Source: Alcaligenaceae bacterium
Lineage (GTDB): Bacteria; Pseudomonadota; Gammaproteobacteria; Burkholderiales; Burkholderiaceae_B
Assembly (NCBI GenBank): GCA_012512545.1
Contig: JAAZDZ010000474.1
Location: 1-13,895 of the forward strand
Direction: 5' to 3'
DNA length: 13,895 nt
The position numbers were made by a program, and so were the translations under genes. This document shows positions 1-8,286 of the stretch, in pieces (position 1 is the stretch's first letter; every line of letters starts with the position of its first letter). The notes under the pieces are model-generated. The model was not told the origin of the DNA, searched no databases, and saw only the letters and a program-made list of their open reading frames with translations.

Positions 1-342
1 CGGGTAACGCACGGCGGCAACCGCCGCACGCGCTTGTTCTGCAGACTGAACCATGGGTATCAGCAGGTTGCGGGCGCCGATATCGAGCAGCCGCTTGATT
101 TCCACCGGATCGTTCCAGGCGGGCCGCACAACGGGTTCTATAGGGTAGGGCGCCATGGCCTGCAGTTGTGCCAGCGTCGATTCAGTACTGTTGGGCGCAT
201 GTTCGCAGTCGATCAGGCACCAGTCGTAGCCGGTGCCTGCACATATTTCAGCTGCTATCGGGTTGCAAAGCCCGAGCCAGATGCCAAGCTGCGATTCACC
301 TTTTTGCAGGGCCAGCTTGAACGCATTGGGTTGTAGTTTCAT
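1..342 (-). CDS. hpaI: 4-hydroxy-2-oxoheptanedioate aldolase (HpaI), N-terminal part, cut by window edge
   Basis: Class II, metal-dependent aldolase of the HpcH/HpaI family. It splits 4-hydroxy-2-oxoheptane-1,7-dioate into pyruvate and succinic semialdehyde, the last step of cytosolic homoprotocatechuate meta-cleavage. The first 114 residues are visible; the family is about 260 long, so the C-terminal half, including the main metal ligands, lies left of the window. Seen: the IDCEHAP segment with His48 and the VVRPAWNDP segment with Arg73, which by alignment from memory match catalytic His45 and Arg70 of E. coli Hpa[16 protein letters not shown] is also typical of the family. The start is ATG at 342-340; the Shine-Dalgarno sequence is weak. 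It lies 27 bp behind hpaH on the same strand, so the two are very likely cotranscribed. A related HpcH/HpaI aldolase with another substrate is possible, but the hpaH and hpaR neighbours favour HpaI. Confidence 0.93.
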   Translation of the reverse strand, partial: MKLQPNAFKLALQKGESQLGIWLGLCNPIAAEICAGTGYDWCLIDCEHAPNSTESTLAQLQAMAPYPIEPVVRPAWNDPVEIKRLLDIGARNLLIPMVQSAEQARAAVAAVRYP

Positions 343-369
343 AGAGATCTGGAAATGAAAATTGTGGGT

Positions 370-1173
370 TTATACGAAGTGGCAGTTGATGGTGCCCAAT
401 TGGCCGTAGTCTGCGCAGAATACATCACCCGCCACCGCGCTGACAGGGCGGGTGAATGAACCCGACAATACCACCTGGCCCGCCCGCAATGAGGTGCCCA
501 GCGAGCCCAGGCGGTTGGCCAGCCACACTATCCCGTTGGCAGGGTGGTTCAGCACGCCTGCGGCCAGCCCGGTCTCCTCGATGATGCCGTTACGCGTGAA
601 CGTGGCGCCCACCCAGCGCAGGTCAAGGTCGGTGGGGCGCACCGGTCTGCCGCCCAGCACAACGGCGGCATTGGCGGCGTTGTCGGAAATCGTATCCAGC
701 ACCTTGCGGGTGACTCCGGTATCGGGGTCCACTTGCTGGAAGCGGGCGTCGATGATTTCCAGGGCGGGAATAACATAGGAAGTCGCTTCGTAGACGTCGA
801 TAAGAGTCACGCCCGGGCCTTTGAGGTCGCGGTTCAGCACAAAGGCAAGTTCAACCTCGATGCGCGGCACAATGAAACGCGAACATGGCAGGGCCGCGCC
901 ATCATGGTAAAACATGTCGTCCAGAAGCACGCCGAAGTCGGGTTCGTCAATGTTTGACGCCATTTGCATGGCGCGCGATGTCAGGCCGACCTTGTGGCCC
1001 CTGATAGCCAGCCCGTCCTGCTGTTTCAAGGCAATCCAGGCGCTTTGTATGGCATAGGCGTTGTCGATGGTCATTTCAGGATGACGCAGCGACACCTGCT
1101 TGAGCTGGGTGCGGGATTTCTCCGCCGCATGCAGCTCAGCGGCAATGGCTTCTATGGATGCAGTGTCCAGCAT
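370..1173 (-). CDS. hpaH: 2-oxo-hept-4-ene-1,7-dioate hydratase (HpaH)
   Basis: Adds water to 2-oxohept-4-ene-1,7-dioate to give 4-hydroxy-2-oxoheptanedioate, the substrate of HpaI. It belongs to the MhpD/HpcG hydratase branch of the fumarylacetoacetase fold, is cytosolic and is divalent-metal dependent. The protein has 267 residues, the usual family length. Seen: RGHKVGLTS near residue 58, PRIEVELAF with Glu106 and Glu108, and ALEIIDAR with Glu139. These three carboxylates are the metal ligands expected for this family. The C-terminal [13 protein letters not shown] segment is also typical. The ATG start is preceded by a clear AGGAGA ribosome site (about 1179-1184). hpaI follows after 27 bp, and hpaR starts divergently 61 bp away, so HpaR probably controls this promoter. 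MhpD-type 2-oxopent-4-enoate hydratase is the nearest alternative; the neighbours argue against it. Confidence 0.95.
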   Translation of the reverse strand: MLDTASIEAIAAELHAAEKSRTQLKQVSLRHPEMTIDNAYAIQSAWIALKQQDGLAIRGHKVGLTSRAMQMASNIDEPDFGVLLDDMFYHDGAALPCSRFIVPRIEVELAFVLNRDLKGPGVTLIDVYEATSYVIPALEIIDARFQQVDPDTGVTRKVLDTISDNAANAAVVLGGRPVRPTDLDLRWVGATFTRNGIIEETGLAAGVLNHPANGIVWLANRLGSLGTSLRAGQVVLSGSFTRPVSAVAGDVFCADYGQLGTINCHFV

Positions 1174-1234
1174 TTTTTCTCCTGTTGAATGTTTTTGCGC
1201 CCGGTCCGGCGGCCAGGCATTGAAAGAATCACTT

Positions 1235-1678
1235 ATGGCTGACGCTTTTCAGCATACCAATCTGCCCCATCTGCTGCTTCACGCACGCGAAACCCTGATG
1301 GTGCGCTTCCGCCCCGTACTGGCTGAAGAAGGCTTGTCGGAACAGCAGTGGCGGGTGCTGCGCCATCTGTACGACATCGACATCCTGGATGCCGCTGGGC
1401 TGGCGAGCAGTTGCCAGGTGCTGGCGCCCAGCCTGACCCGCATGCTGCGCTCCCTTGAGGCGGCGGGCCTGATCGAACGCAAACCGGACCCTGACGATCT
1501 GCGTCGCCAGATGATCAGCCTGTCTGTCAATGGCCGGGCGCTGGTGCAGAAGCTTTCCCCAAAAATCGAAGCTATCTACCAGGTGTTGGAACAGCGGATT
1601 GGCAAAGACAGGCTGGATCATCTGTACAAGGAAATTCATGCCATGCTGGCGCTTCTTGAGCGTGCAGAAAGGGATTGA
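1235..1678 (+). CDS. hpaR: Homoprotocatechuate operon repressor HpaR (MarR family)
   Basis: MarR-type winged-helix regulator of 147 residues, the usual HpaR length (about 145-149). In E. coli HpaR represses the hpa meta operon and is released by pathway aromatics; that role is carried over here by homology and position. Seen: a long N-terminal dimer helix with [27 protein letters not shown] (residues 17-43, split across helices), a helix-turn-helix at about 54-80 ([22 protein letters not shown]) and a charged wing [12 protein letters not shown] at 81-92, then C-terminal dimer helices. ATG at 1235 is chosen because protein similarity begins there; an in-frame upstream extension to 1100 would run through hpaH in antisense and past the intergenic region. 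The ribosome site is weak. It is divergent from hpaH and followed in the same direction by the broken bug gene. Confidence 0.93.
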   Translation: MADAFQHTNLPHLLLHARETLMVRFRPVLAEEGLSEQQWRVLRHLYDIDILDAAGLASSCQVLAPSLTRMLRSLEAAGLIERKPDPDDLRRQMISLSVNGRALVQKLSPKIEAIYQVLEQRIGKDRLDHLYKEIHAMLALLERAERD

Positions 1679-1699
1679 GCGGCAAGGGTCGCCTACAAA

Positions 1700-1729
1700 T
1701 TGACACAAGCCTCTTTATTTAATTATCAT
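1700..1729 (+). promoter_or_regulatory. Candidate sigma-70 promoter for the bug gene
   Basis: A consensus -35 box TTGACA (1700-1705) and a 5-of-6 -10 box TATCAT (1724-1729) are separated by 18 bp. Transcription would start near 1736, about 80 nt before the bug start codon. It lies in the AT-rich gap after hpaR, so the binding-protein gene may have its own promoter and not depend only on readthrough from hpaR. The call is a by-eye match only. Confidence 0.55.
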
Positions 1730-1746
1730 GTTAACTAATTAGAGGC
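1709..1746. promoter_or_regulatory. Nested inverted repeats over the bug -10 region, candidate operator
   Basis: Outer arms GCCTCT (1709-1714) and AGAGGC (1741-1746) flank inner arms TAATTA (1720-1725) and TAATTA (1736-1741). Between the inner arms lies the palindrome GTTAAC (1730-1735). The inner repeat covers the candidate -10 box, which is where a repressor dimer would block transcription. The AT-rich symmetric core is the kind of site MarR proteins bind, so HpaR is a reasonable candidate. This is inference; no HpaR site sequence was compared. Confidence 0.35.
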
Positions 1747-1816
1747 CGCAACGCCAATTGAGCTTGTGTGCATTTTCCCTATCCGCATGATCGAGATCGT
1801 GAAGGAGACTTTGAGC

Positions 1817-2499
1817 ATGAAACGGCTGTCCAAAACCCTTTGTTCTTCCTTCCTGGCGTCCCTGCTGTTCGCAGGCGCTTCTGCTTCGGCGCAGCAGTCC
1901 CACATTACGTTTGTTGTTCCGTATTCCCCAGGCGGTGCTTCTGACCAGATCACACGCGTGGTGGCTGAGCGCGCAGCGCGCGAACTCGGACGCACCATTG
2001 TGGTTGAGAACAAGCCTGGCGCAGCCGGTATTGTGGCCGCCCAGCATGTGCTGAAATCCACCCCCAATGGCGACACCCTGCTGGTGGGCTCCAACGCGCC
2101 GCTTGTCATCAATGAAGGGATGTACGACAGCCTGGCCTATTCGCCCCGCGAAGACTTCGTTCCTGTTGCCGGCCTGGCCAGAACGCCTCTGGTCATGGTT
2201 GTGAATGCTGAACACCCGGCCAATGACGTGAAGGGGTTTGTCGAATGGGCGGGCAAGCAGAATGCGCCGGTTGCCATGGGTTCCGGCGGCAATGGCAATA
2301 TCACCCATCTGGCCGGTGTCTATGCCGCCAATACTCTGGGCTTTGACGTCACGCACGTTCCCTTCCAGGGTACGGCGCCTGGCGTGATGAATCTGATCGG
2401 CGGCAATATTGATGTCATGTTCGACACTCTGCCGTCTTCCATTGCTCAGCTCGACAGCGGCCGCCTGTAGTGGAAGAAACCGGCGCCAAAGCCGATTGA
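1817..2499 (+). pseudogene. Bug/TctC-family periplasmic solute-binding protein, internally deleted
   Basis: Extracytoplasmic binding protein of the tripartite tricarboxylate transporter (Bug) family, which binds carboxylates in the periplasm. The start is ATG 1817, eight bases after AAGGAGA (1802-1808); in-frame codons upstream to 1766 have no such site. Residues 1-24 form a signal peptide ending ASASAQQ. Family segments follow: VPYSPGGASDQ, VENKPGAAG, ATHVPFQGTAPGVMNLIGG-like text (here THVPFQGTAPGVMNLIGG) and DVMFDTLPSS. The frame stops at TAG 2468-2470 after 217 codons, whereas the family has about 320-330. In the next frame, from 2467 to TGA 2497-2499, the DNA reads VVEETGAKAD, a typical Bug C-terminus. 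This indicates an internal deletion of roughly 95-100 codons that also shifted the frame. The product lacks most of domain 2 and is probably non-functional. Its place beside hpaR suggests the intact ancestor bound an aromatic acid of the pathway. Confidence 0.85.
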
Positions 2500-2512
2500 T
2501 GCCGCGATAGCA

Positions 2513-2544
2513 GAGAAGCTCCGGCCAACAGGTCGGAGTTCTTC
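2513..2544. terminator. Hairpin between convergent bug remnant and fadD, possible bidirectional terminator
   Basis: Core arms GCTCCGGCC (2518-2526) and GGTCGGAGT (2531-2539) pair over nine positions, including two G-U pairs in the plus-strand RNA, around the loop AACA. Flanking AGA and TCT extend the stem with a mismatch. It lies between two convergent reading frames, 14 nt after the remnant bug stop and about 20 nt beyond the fadD stop, where a terminator is expected for both. Neither side has a clear T tract, so the strength is uncertain. Confidence 0.45.
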
Positions 2545-2565
2545 ACACCTGGCTGGCTTTGAAAC

Positions 2566-4245
2566 TCAAGTTTCAGGGCAGGCTTCATCCCGTAATTTGC
2601 GCCGCAGAATCTTGCCTACATTGCTGCGCGGAAGGTCGTCGCGGAACTCAACCTGCCGGGGACATTTATAGCGGGTCAGCTTGCTGTGGCAATAATCTAT
2701 GACCTGTTCCTGGGTGAGTGCCGGGTTGCGGGAAATGACAAACAGCTTCACGCTTTCCCCCGAATGTTCATCTGGCACGCCAATGGCGGCGGCTTCCACA
2801 ATGTCGGGGTGCCCGGCAATAACGGCCTCGACTTCGTTGGGATACACATTGAAGCCCGACACCACAATCATGTCTTTCTTGCGGTCTTTGATGAAAATAT
2901 AGCCATGATCATCGACCACGCCGATATCGCCTGTGCGTAGAAAACCGTCGGAGTCGAAGCCGTTCGCGGTTTCGTCGGGGCGGTTCCAGTAGCCGGGAGT
3001 CACCTGCGGCCCGCGCACACAGATTTCGCCAATTTCACCAATGCCAAGATCGTTTTCGGTGTGATCCCGAATGGCGATTTCAGTTGAGGGCACAGGCAGG
3101 CCGATGGAACCCGTGAAATCGCGGCGATCCAGCGGGTTGATGGCGACTGCGGGCGAGGTTTCTGTCAGGCCGTAAGCCTGGGTAAGCGGGGTACCGGTGG
3201 TTTCGAGCCAGCGCGCGGCCACGGTTTCCTGTACGGCCATGCCGCCTCCCAGCGCAAGTTTCAGACTGGAAAAATCCAGCTGGGAGAAATCAGGGTTGTT
3301 CAACAGGCCATTGAAAAGGGTGTTGACGCCAGTGATGGCGGTGAACTTCACAGAGGCAAGGCTTTTGACTAAAGCAGGGATATCGCGCGGATTGAGAATA
3401 AGCAGGTTGGTGGCGCCCAGCTTGGTGAAGGTCAGGCAGTTCGCCATCAGGGCGAAGATATGATAAAGCGGCAAGGCTGTGACAATGCATTCCTTGCCTT
3501 CTGTGACGTGGGGTTTTATCCAGGCGTGGGCCTGACAGACGTTGGCCACAAGGTTGCCGTGAGTCAGGATGGCCCCTTTGGCGATGCCAGTCGTGCCGCC
3601 GGTGTACTGCAGGCAGGCGACGTCTTCGGGGTGCAGAGCGGGGCGCAGGTAGCCGCACTGGCGGCCACTGACGAGAATATCGTTGAACTCGCGAGCATCC
3701 GGCAGTGAATAGGGTGGCACCAGTTTCTTGACTTTGTCCGCCACGAAGTTGGTGAGGGCGCCTTTCAGCGTGCCCAGCATATCGCCCACCCCGGTGACCA
3801 CAATGTGCTTGATCTGTGTCTGCGGCAGCGCCTTTTGCAGCGTGTGGGCGAAGTTTTCGGCAATGACAATGACTTCAGCGCCGGAATCTGCCAGTTGGTG
3901 TTCAAGTTCGGCCGCGGTATAGAGGGGATTGGTATTCACCACCACCGCGCCCGCCCGCCAGGCCCCGAACAGACAGACGGGGTATTGCAGCAGGTTGGGC
4001 ATCATGAGGGCGATGCGGTCACCCTTTTTCAGTCCGATGGACTGCAGCCAGGCCGCAAAGCAGCGTGAAGCTTCGTCGAGTTCGCCATAGCTGAGCTTGA
4101 CCCCCATGCTGATATAGGCGTTATGGCGGACAAAACGGGCACAGCTTTCCTCGAACAGGGAAACAAGCGATGCGTAGTTTTTGGCTTCGGCGCTGATGTC
4201 CGTCGGTATGCCGGGAGGGTAGTGCTGGTGCCAGATGGGTTCCAT
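2566..4245 (-). CDS. fadD: Long-chain fatty acid--CoA ligase (FadD type)
   Basis: ATP-dependent acyl-CoA synthetase that adenylates a fatty acid and transfers it to CoA, feeding beta-oxidation from the inner face of the membrane. The 559 residues match E. coli FadD (561). Adenylate-forming motifs in order: YTGGTTGIAKG phosphate loop at 214-224, GGGMAV at 333-338, YGLTETSP at 358-365, RTGD with Asp440, the hinge DRKKD at 454-458, GFNVYPNEVE at 464-473, and C-terminal VGKILRR with Lys545, the usual catalytic lysine. The N-terminal EPIWHQHYPPGIP resembles FadD starts. ATG 4245 follows AGGTGGAG (about 4249-4256). It is the last gene of the tetR-fadI-fadJ-fadD row, 91 bp after fadJ with no strong hairpin between, so readthrough is likely. 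Chain-length preference cannot be read from the sequence. Confidence 0.93.
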   Translation of the reverse strand: MEPIWHQHYPPGIPTDISAEAKNYASLVSLFEESCARFVRHNAYISMGVKLSYGELDEASRCFAAWLQSIGLKKGDRIALMMPNLLQYPVCLFGAWRAGAVVVNTNPLYTAAELEHQLADSGAEVIVIAENFAHTLQKALPQTQIKHIVVTGVGDMLGTLKGALTNFVADKVKKLVPPYSLPDAREFNDILVSGRQCGYLRPALHPEDVACLQYTGGTTGIAKGAILTHGNLVANVCQAHAWIKPHVTEGKECIVTALPLYHIFALMANCLTFTKLGATNLLILNPRDIPALVKSLASVKFTAITGVNTLFNGLLNNPDFSQLDFSSLKLALGGGMAVQETVAARWLETTGTPLTQAYGLTETSPAVAINPLDRRDFTGSIGLPVPSTEIAIRDHTENDLGIGEIGEICVRGPQVTPGYWNRPDETANGFDSDGFLRTGDIGVVDDHGYIFIKDRKKDMIVVSGFNVYPNEVEAVIAGHPDIVEAAAIGVPDEHSGESVKLFVISRNPALTQEQVIDYCHSKLTRYKCPRQVEFRDDLPRSNVGKILRRKLRDEACPET

Positions 4246-4336
4246 GTCTCCACCTCATCATGTTCATTTGTCTTTTTTGATGGTATCACTGCTGCAGCAT
4301 TCGGCGGCAAAAGCGTCATTACTGGCAGGGGGGGGC

Positions 4337-6289
4337 TCAGATGGGGGTGACTTCCGGTGCCCTGTGCTGTTCCCAATAAAGCGGCCCGCCTGAAAAAGGC
4401 GCGAAGCCCGTTCCGAAAATCACGCCTGCGTCAGCCAGATCGTTGCTGGCGATAATGCCGCGCGCCACTTGTTCATGGGTTTTCTCGACCAGCGGAGAAA
4501 CCAGCCGCAGCGCGAGGTCGGCAGGAGGCGTGCCGGGTTCCTTCTTGATGGGCTTACCGTCTTTCCAGGCATAAAAGCCGCGGCTGGTCTTGCGCCCGAG
4601 TTCTTTGCGGGATAAGTGGTTTTCCAGGCAATGGGGAATGGCCTGGGCGCCCGCGAGCTGCTGACCCGCAGCATGGGCGATATCCAGCCCGACGGTATCG
4701 GCCAGTTCCAAAGGCCCCATCGGCATGCCGAATATTTTCATGGCCTCGTCAATGGTTTCCGACGACAGACCTTCATCCACGCAGCGCATGGCTTCCAGCA
4801 TATAGGGAGCCAGTACGGCATTGACAAGAAAGCCGGGTGTGTCCTTGACTGGCAGCGGCAGCTTGCCCAGCCTGCCAACAAAGGCCAGAGCCGTGGCCAG
4901 GGCGTCCGCGGCGAGCGCATCGGTACGCACGACTTCCACCAGGGGCATTCTGGCTACCGGATTGAAGAAATGGATGCCCACCAGGCGGCTGGCATCGCGC
5001 AGTTGCGCGCCGAGCGCGGCCAGCGACAGGCTGGAGGTATTGGTAGCCAGTACGGCTTCCGCCTTCATGCGGGGTTCTATCCGCGCATAAAGGGCCTGCT
5101 TGGCTTCCAGGCTTTCAGTGATGGCTTCTATGATGAGATCGGCATGGCTGACCCCATGGCCCAGAGGGTCGGGTATCAGTCTGTCCTGGGCGGCCTGGTG
5201 CAGCCGCCCTTCCTTGAGGCGGCGGGCATAGAGGGCATGTGCGCGGCTCTGGGCGTCGGCAATGCGTTCGCGATCCTGGTCCTGCAAGGTGACTTTGAAG
5301 CCCTTAAGGGCGCACCAGGCGGCGATGTCTCCGCCCATGGCGCCCGCCCCCACGACATGCACATGGTGAACTTCACCAGCGGCTTCCGAAGGTTTCCCGA
5401 ACGCCTTGAGCTGTTCCTGCAAATGGAAGACGCGTATCAGGTTGCGGGCGGTATCAGACTGGGAAATCTCCTTCACCAGGGCGGGAGCCGACATGGCATT
5501 GCCCTGATGGCGGCCCCAGATTTCCAGAATGGCACGGGGCGCCAGGTAATGCTGGTAAGGGTCGCGCTCATTCAGTTTTTTTGCAGTCTGGCGCATGACC
5601 AATGGCCGCAGTGGCTGAAAATTGAGCAGACGGCCCAAGCCGCGCGCGCGGGCGGCAGGTTTGCCGGAACGTACATGCTGAGCGGCGGCCTGCCTTTCCA
5701 GGCGCAGCGGCACCCGGGCATCGACCAGCCCCAGTTTTTGCGCCTTGCGGGCGTCAATGGCGCGGCCGGACAGCATCATGTCAAGCGCCGCCGGCGCGCC
5801 GATCAAGGCGGGAAGGCGCTTCATGCCGCCCCAGGCGGGGAAGATGCCCAGCATGACTTCCGGCAATGCGAAAGAGGTGTCGGGGTGATCGACAGCCAGT
5901 CTGTAACGGCAGGCCAGCGCCAGTTCCAGCCCGCCTCCCAGGCAGTGGCCGCGAACCAGCGCGAGCGTCGGGTAACGTGCGGCGGCCAGCCGTTGAAACG
6001 CATTCCAGCCTTGAGCGATCAGCTTATGAACGGTGTCAGTGTGTTCAAGTTCGTTGAATTCTGCAATGTCGGCCCCGGCGATAAAGCCAGAGGGTTTCAG
6101 GGAATGGATGATCAGCGCGGCAGGCGGCTGGCGCTCGAAATGGTCGAGTGCCGTCATCAATTCAGCCAGAACCTCGCTGGAGAGGCGGTTTACCGAAGTG
6201 CCGGGGCAGTCAATGCCCAGCCATGTCAGGCCGTCAGCAGCGATATCCACCTTGAAGTTGCGCAGGTTGAGCAGATTGGTGGAGTTCAT
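4337..6289 (-). CDS. fadJ: Bifunctional enoyl-CoA hydratase / 3-hydroxyacyl-CoA dehydrogenase (FadJ/FadB-like alpha subunit)
   Basis: Carries the second and third steps of beta-oxidation: trans-2-enoyl-CoA hydration and NAD-dependent oxidation of the (S)-3-hydroxyacyl-CoA. Residues about 10-200 are a crotonase domain with the oxyanion-hole segment AGADIAEF (71-78) and the two glutamates Glu122 (GGGLELAL) and Glu144 (ALPEVMLG), so the hydratase should be active. Residues about 308-490 are a Rossmann domain with GAGAMGGDIA (314-323), TNTSSLS (416-422), the catalytic His440 in GIHFFNP and Glu452 in VEVV. Two C-terminal helical dehydrogenase repeats follow, with PGFLVNAV and GMPMGPLELAD. At 650 residues it is shorter than E. 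coli FadB (729) or FadJ (714). An AGGAGG-like site lies near 6299-6304. Its ATG shares the four bases ATGA (6286-6289) with the stop of the thiolase gene, so translation is coupled and the two subunits probably form a complex. Confidence 0.93.
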   Translation of the reverse strand: MNSTNLLNLRNFKVDIAADGLTWLGIDCPGTSVNRLSSEVLAELMTALDHFERQPPAALIIHSLKPSGFIAGADIAEFNELEHTDTVHKLIAQGWNAFQRLAAARYPTLALVRGHCLGGGLELALACRYRLAVDHPDTSFALPEVMLGIFPAWGGMKRLPALIGAPAALDMMLSGRAIDARKAQKLGLVDARVPLRLERQAAAQHVRSGKPAARARGLGRLLNFQPLRPLVMRQTAKKLNERDPYQHYLAPRAILEIWGRHQGNAMSAPALVKEISQSDTARNLIRVFHLQEQLKAFGKPSEAAGEVHHVHVVGAGAMGGDIAAWCALKGFKVTLQDQDRERIADAQSRAHALYARRLKEGRLHQAAQDRLIPDPLGHGVSHADLIIEAITESLEAKQALYARIEPRMKAEAVLATNTSSLSLAALGAQLRDASRLVGIHFFNPVARMPLVEVVRTDALAADALATALAFVGRLGKLPLPVKDTPGFLVNAVLAPYMLEAMRCVDEGLSSETIDEAMKIFGMPMGPLELADTVGLDIAHAAGQQLAGAQAIPHCLENHLSRKELGRKTSRGFYAWKDGKPIKKEPGTPPADLALRLVSPLVEKTHEQVARGIIASNDLADAGVIFGTGFAPFSGGPLYWEQHRAPEVTPI

Positions 6290-7590
6290 GATTCTGTGCC
6301 TCCTGTTGCGCAGGTCGTTTCAACCAGCATGGCGCCGCCCTGGCCACCACCGATGCAGATGGCGGCCATGCCCCGCCGTAAGCCGCGGGCGCGCAGGGCG
6401 TGCAGCAGGTGCAGAACAATGCGCGCGCCCGATGCGCCGACCGGGTGGCCCACCGCAATGGCGCCGCCGTCCGCATTCAGGCGGTCTTCATCCAGCGCGC
6501 CCAGGGCAGGGCGGCCCAGATGCGTGCGGCACCAGTCGTCGTCCTGCCAGGCGGCCAGGCAGGCCAGAACCTGGGCGGCAAAGGCTTCGTTGATTTCCCA
6601 GAGGTCGGGCGTGTTGAGATCCATGCCGTGACGCTCCAGGATGGGGGTGGCGGCATGCACCGGGCCCAGCCCCATGGAGGCGGGGTCGAGGCCGGCCCAT
6701 TGCACATCGAGAATCCGGCCCAGAGGCCGCAGGCCCCATTGTTCGACCGCGCGTTCCGAGGCGAGCAGCAGCAAGGCCGCGCCATCTGTGACCTGCGAGC
6801 TGTTGCCTGCAGTGATATTGCCCCAGGGGCGATCAAATACCGGCTTGAGGGCCGCCAGTTTTTCAGGCGTGCTGTCGGCGCGCACGCCATCATCGTGCGG
6901 ATAGAGCCTGCCGTGTTTATCGACCAGTGGAATGATTTCACCCAGAGCGCCATCTTGCTGCGCCCGCAGTGTGCGGGCATGGCTGCGGGAGGCGTATTCG
7001 TCCATCTGCTGGCGGCTGATGCCAAACTGGTGAGCAAGGTTTTCGGCGGTCTGGCCCATGGACACACCTGCTACAGGGTCGGTCAGGCCGCGCAGCAGAC
7101 CGATGACGGGCGCCAGATGACCGGGCCGCAACCTGCCCAGCTGCGCCAGCCGGGCGCCCGGGCTTTTGGCTGCCTGCCACTCACCCAGCCATCTGACCAT
7201 GTCTTCATTGAGCAGAACCGGCGCGCGCGATAAGGCGTCAACACCGCCTGCCAGCACGAGATCGGCCCGGCCGCTTTGCAAGGTAAGCAGGGCGGAATCC
7301 AGCGCCTGCATGCCGGACGCGCAGTTGCGGGAGACTGTCCAGCCGGGCACTGAGTGACCGCAGCCCAGGCGCAGGCCGACCAGCCTGCCGATATTGGTTT
7401 CGTCGGGGGCGGGCGCCACGCAGCCCAGGATGACATCGTTCAGGGCATTGGCTGGGAATGGCTGGCGCAACAGGACTTCGCGCCCGGCCTGAACGGCCAG
7501 GTCGGCTGCTGAAAACGGCCCAGGAGTACTGCGCGCCTTCAGAAAAGGCGTTCTTGCGCCGTCAATAATGTAAATCGGGTTGAAAGCCAT
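6286..7590 (-). CDS. fadI: Acetyl-CoA C-acyltransferase (FadI-like thiolase, beta subunit)
   Basis: Thiolase that cleaves 3-oxoacyl-CoA with CoA to acetyl-CoA and a shortened acyl-CoA. The 434 residues match FadI (436 in E. coli) better than FadA (387). Catalytic residues seen: nucleophile Cys90 in SRNCASGMQA, the NEAFAAQ segment at 334-340, His382 in GHPVGASGAR and Cys412 in CIGGGQGGAM. The extra residues between NEAF and GHP (341-380) are a feature of the longer FadI branch. ATG 7590 is chosen since GAAGGTGG (about 7597-7604) sits at the right distance; a TTG at 7605 would place that site inside the gene. The start lies 29 bp inside the end of tetR, and the stop overlaps fadJ by four bases, so the three genes form one transcript. 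The pairing with the FadJ-like gene points to a multienzyme complex. Confidence 0.93.
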   Translation of the reverse strand: MAFNPIYIIDGARTPFLKARSTPGPFSAADLAVQAGREVLLRQPFPANALNDVILGCVAPAPDETNIGRLVGLRLGCGHSVPGWTVSRNCASGMQALDSALLTLQSGRADLVLAGGVDALSRAPVLLNEDMVRWLGEWQAAKSPGARLAQLGRLRPGHLAPVIGLLRGLTDPVAGVSMGQTAENLAHQFGISRQQMDEYASRSHARTLRAQQDGALGEIIPLVDKHGRLYPHDDGVRADSTPEKLAALKPVFDRPWGNITAGNSSQVTDGAALLLLASERAVEQWGLRPLGRILDVQWAGLDPASMGLGPVHAATPILERHGMDLNTPDLWEINEAFAAQVLACLAAWQDDDWCRTHLGRPALGALDEDRLNADGGAIAVGHPVGASGARIVLHLLHALRARGLRRGMAAICIGGGQGGAMLVETTCATGGTES

Positions 7591-8275
7591 GGTTCCCACC
7601 TTCAAGCTTTTCCGTGCTCAAGCCTTCAGCAGCATAACAGGGCACCGGCGCCAGCAGGCCGCCCACCAGAAAAAGCATCAAGCGATCGGCCAGCGACTCG
7701 GTATCCGCAGGCTCGGGGCTTGAGTGATTCAGGGCAAATGCCAGGCCATCGACACTCAGTGCGCAGTAAGAGGCGGCGCCCAGCATGAACAGTACCCGCC
7801 ACAGCAGTTCATATTCGGGTGTATCTGGCAGTGCTTTGCGCAGCGTGGCATGAAAATAACCCAGGACTTCGGAGTTCTCGTTGCGGGTCAGGGCGCAGAT
7901 TAGCGCATTCGGGTCGGTTGTGAGTTGTGGCTCGCCAGTCGGGCTGAAAGTGGTGCCGCCCAGAATGTGCCGCAGCAGCGGCTTGAAATACGCTTCCACG
8001 ACTTTCAGAGGGTCGGGCGAAGCGCCGCCATCCGGGTGGGCTTCAAGGCGTTTGAGTTTCGTGAGCTGTTCTTGGCAGAGAGTGTTCAGACGTTGTTGAT
8101 GTATGGCCTGGATCAGACCTTCTTTGGAACCGAAGTGATAGTTGACCGAAGATAGATTGACGCGGGCGGCAGTCGTGATTTCCCGCAAGGAGACGGCGTC
8201 TCCTTTTTGAGCGAACAACCGTGCGGCCGTATCGAGTATGCGCTGGCGCGTATAGGCGGAACGCGAACCGAGCAT
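7562..8275 (-). CDS. TetR-family transcriptional regulator, PsrA-like, of the fatty-acid operon
   Basis: DNA-binding repressor of 237 residues. The N-terminal TetR domain covers about 9-56, with a helix-turn-helix at about 29-48 (SLREITTAARVNLSSVNYHF) followed by GSKEGLIQAIH. The VNYHFGSK string and total length resemble PsrA of Pseudomonas (233 residues), which controls fadBA genes and senses long-chain fatty acids. The larger C-terminal half holds the likely ligand pocket and is not recognised in detail. ATG 8275 follows GGGGGAGG (8278-8285), a strong ribosome site. It is the first gene of the operon and overlaps the thiolase start by 29 bp. Its position and the inverted repeat 12 bp upstream of its start suggest autoregulation and repression of the whole fad operon, released by acyl-CoA. 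That regulation is inferred, not seen. Confidence 0.88.
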   Translation of the reverse strand: MLGSRSAYTRQRILDTAARLFAQKGDAVSLREITTAARVNLSSVNYHFGSKEGLIQAIHQQRLNTLCQEQLTKLKRLEAHPDGGASPDPLKVVEAYFKPLLRHILGGTTFSPTGEPQLTTDPNALICALTRNENSEVLGYFHATLRKALPDTPEYELLWRVLFMLGAASYCALSVDGLAFALNHSSPEPADTESLADRLMLFLVGGLLAPVPCYAAEGLSTEKLEGGNHGFQPDLHY

Positions 8276-8286
8276 GTCCTCCCCCT

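Noticed and set aside
2457..2464. NotI recognition sequence at the bug deletion junction, possible cloning scar
   Set aside because: GCGGCCGC arises naturally from Ser-Gly-Arg codons in this GC-rich gene, and no vector sequence is seen nearby.
4328..4335. Run of eight G (C on the coding strand) after fadJ, possible phase-variation tract
   Set aside because: It lies just after the stop codon and away from any promoter boxes, so a length change would not alter a protein or an obvious promoter spacing.
4616..6631. Long plus-strand open frame of 671 codons opposite the fadJ-like gene
   Set aside because: It is the antisense of a gene with clear catalytic motifs and runs into the thiolase gene. 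No ribosome site and no recognisable protein sequence; long antisense frames are common in GC-rich genes.
7591..7605. TTG start five codons upstream for the thiolase
   Set aside because: It would place the good GAAGGTGG ribosome site inside the gene; the ATG at 7590 fits both the site and the usual thiolase N-terminus.
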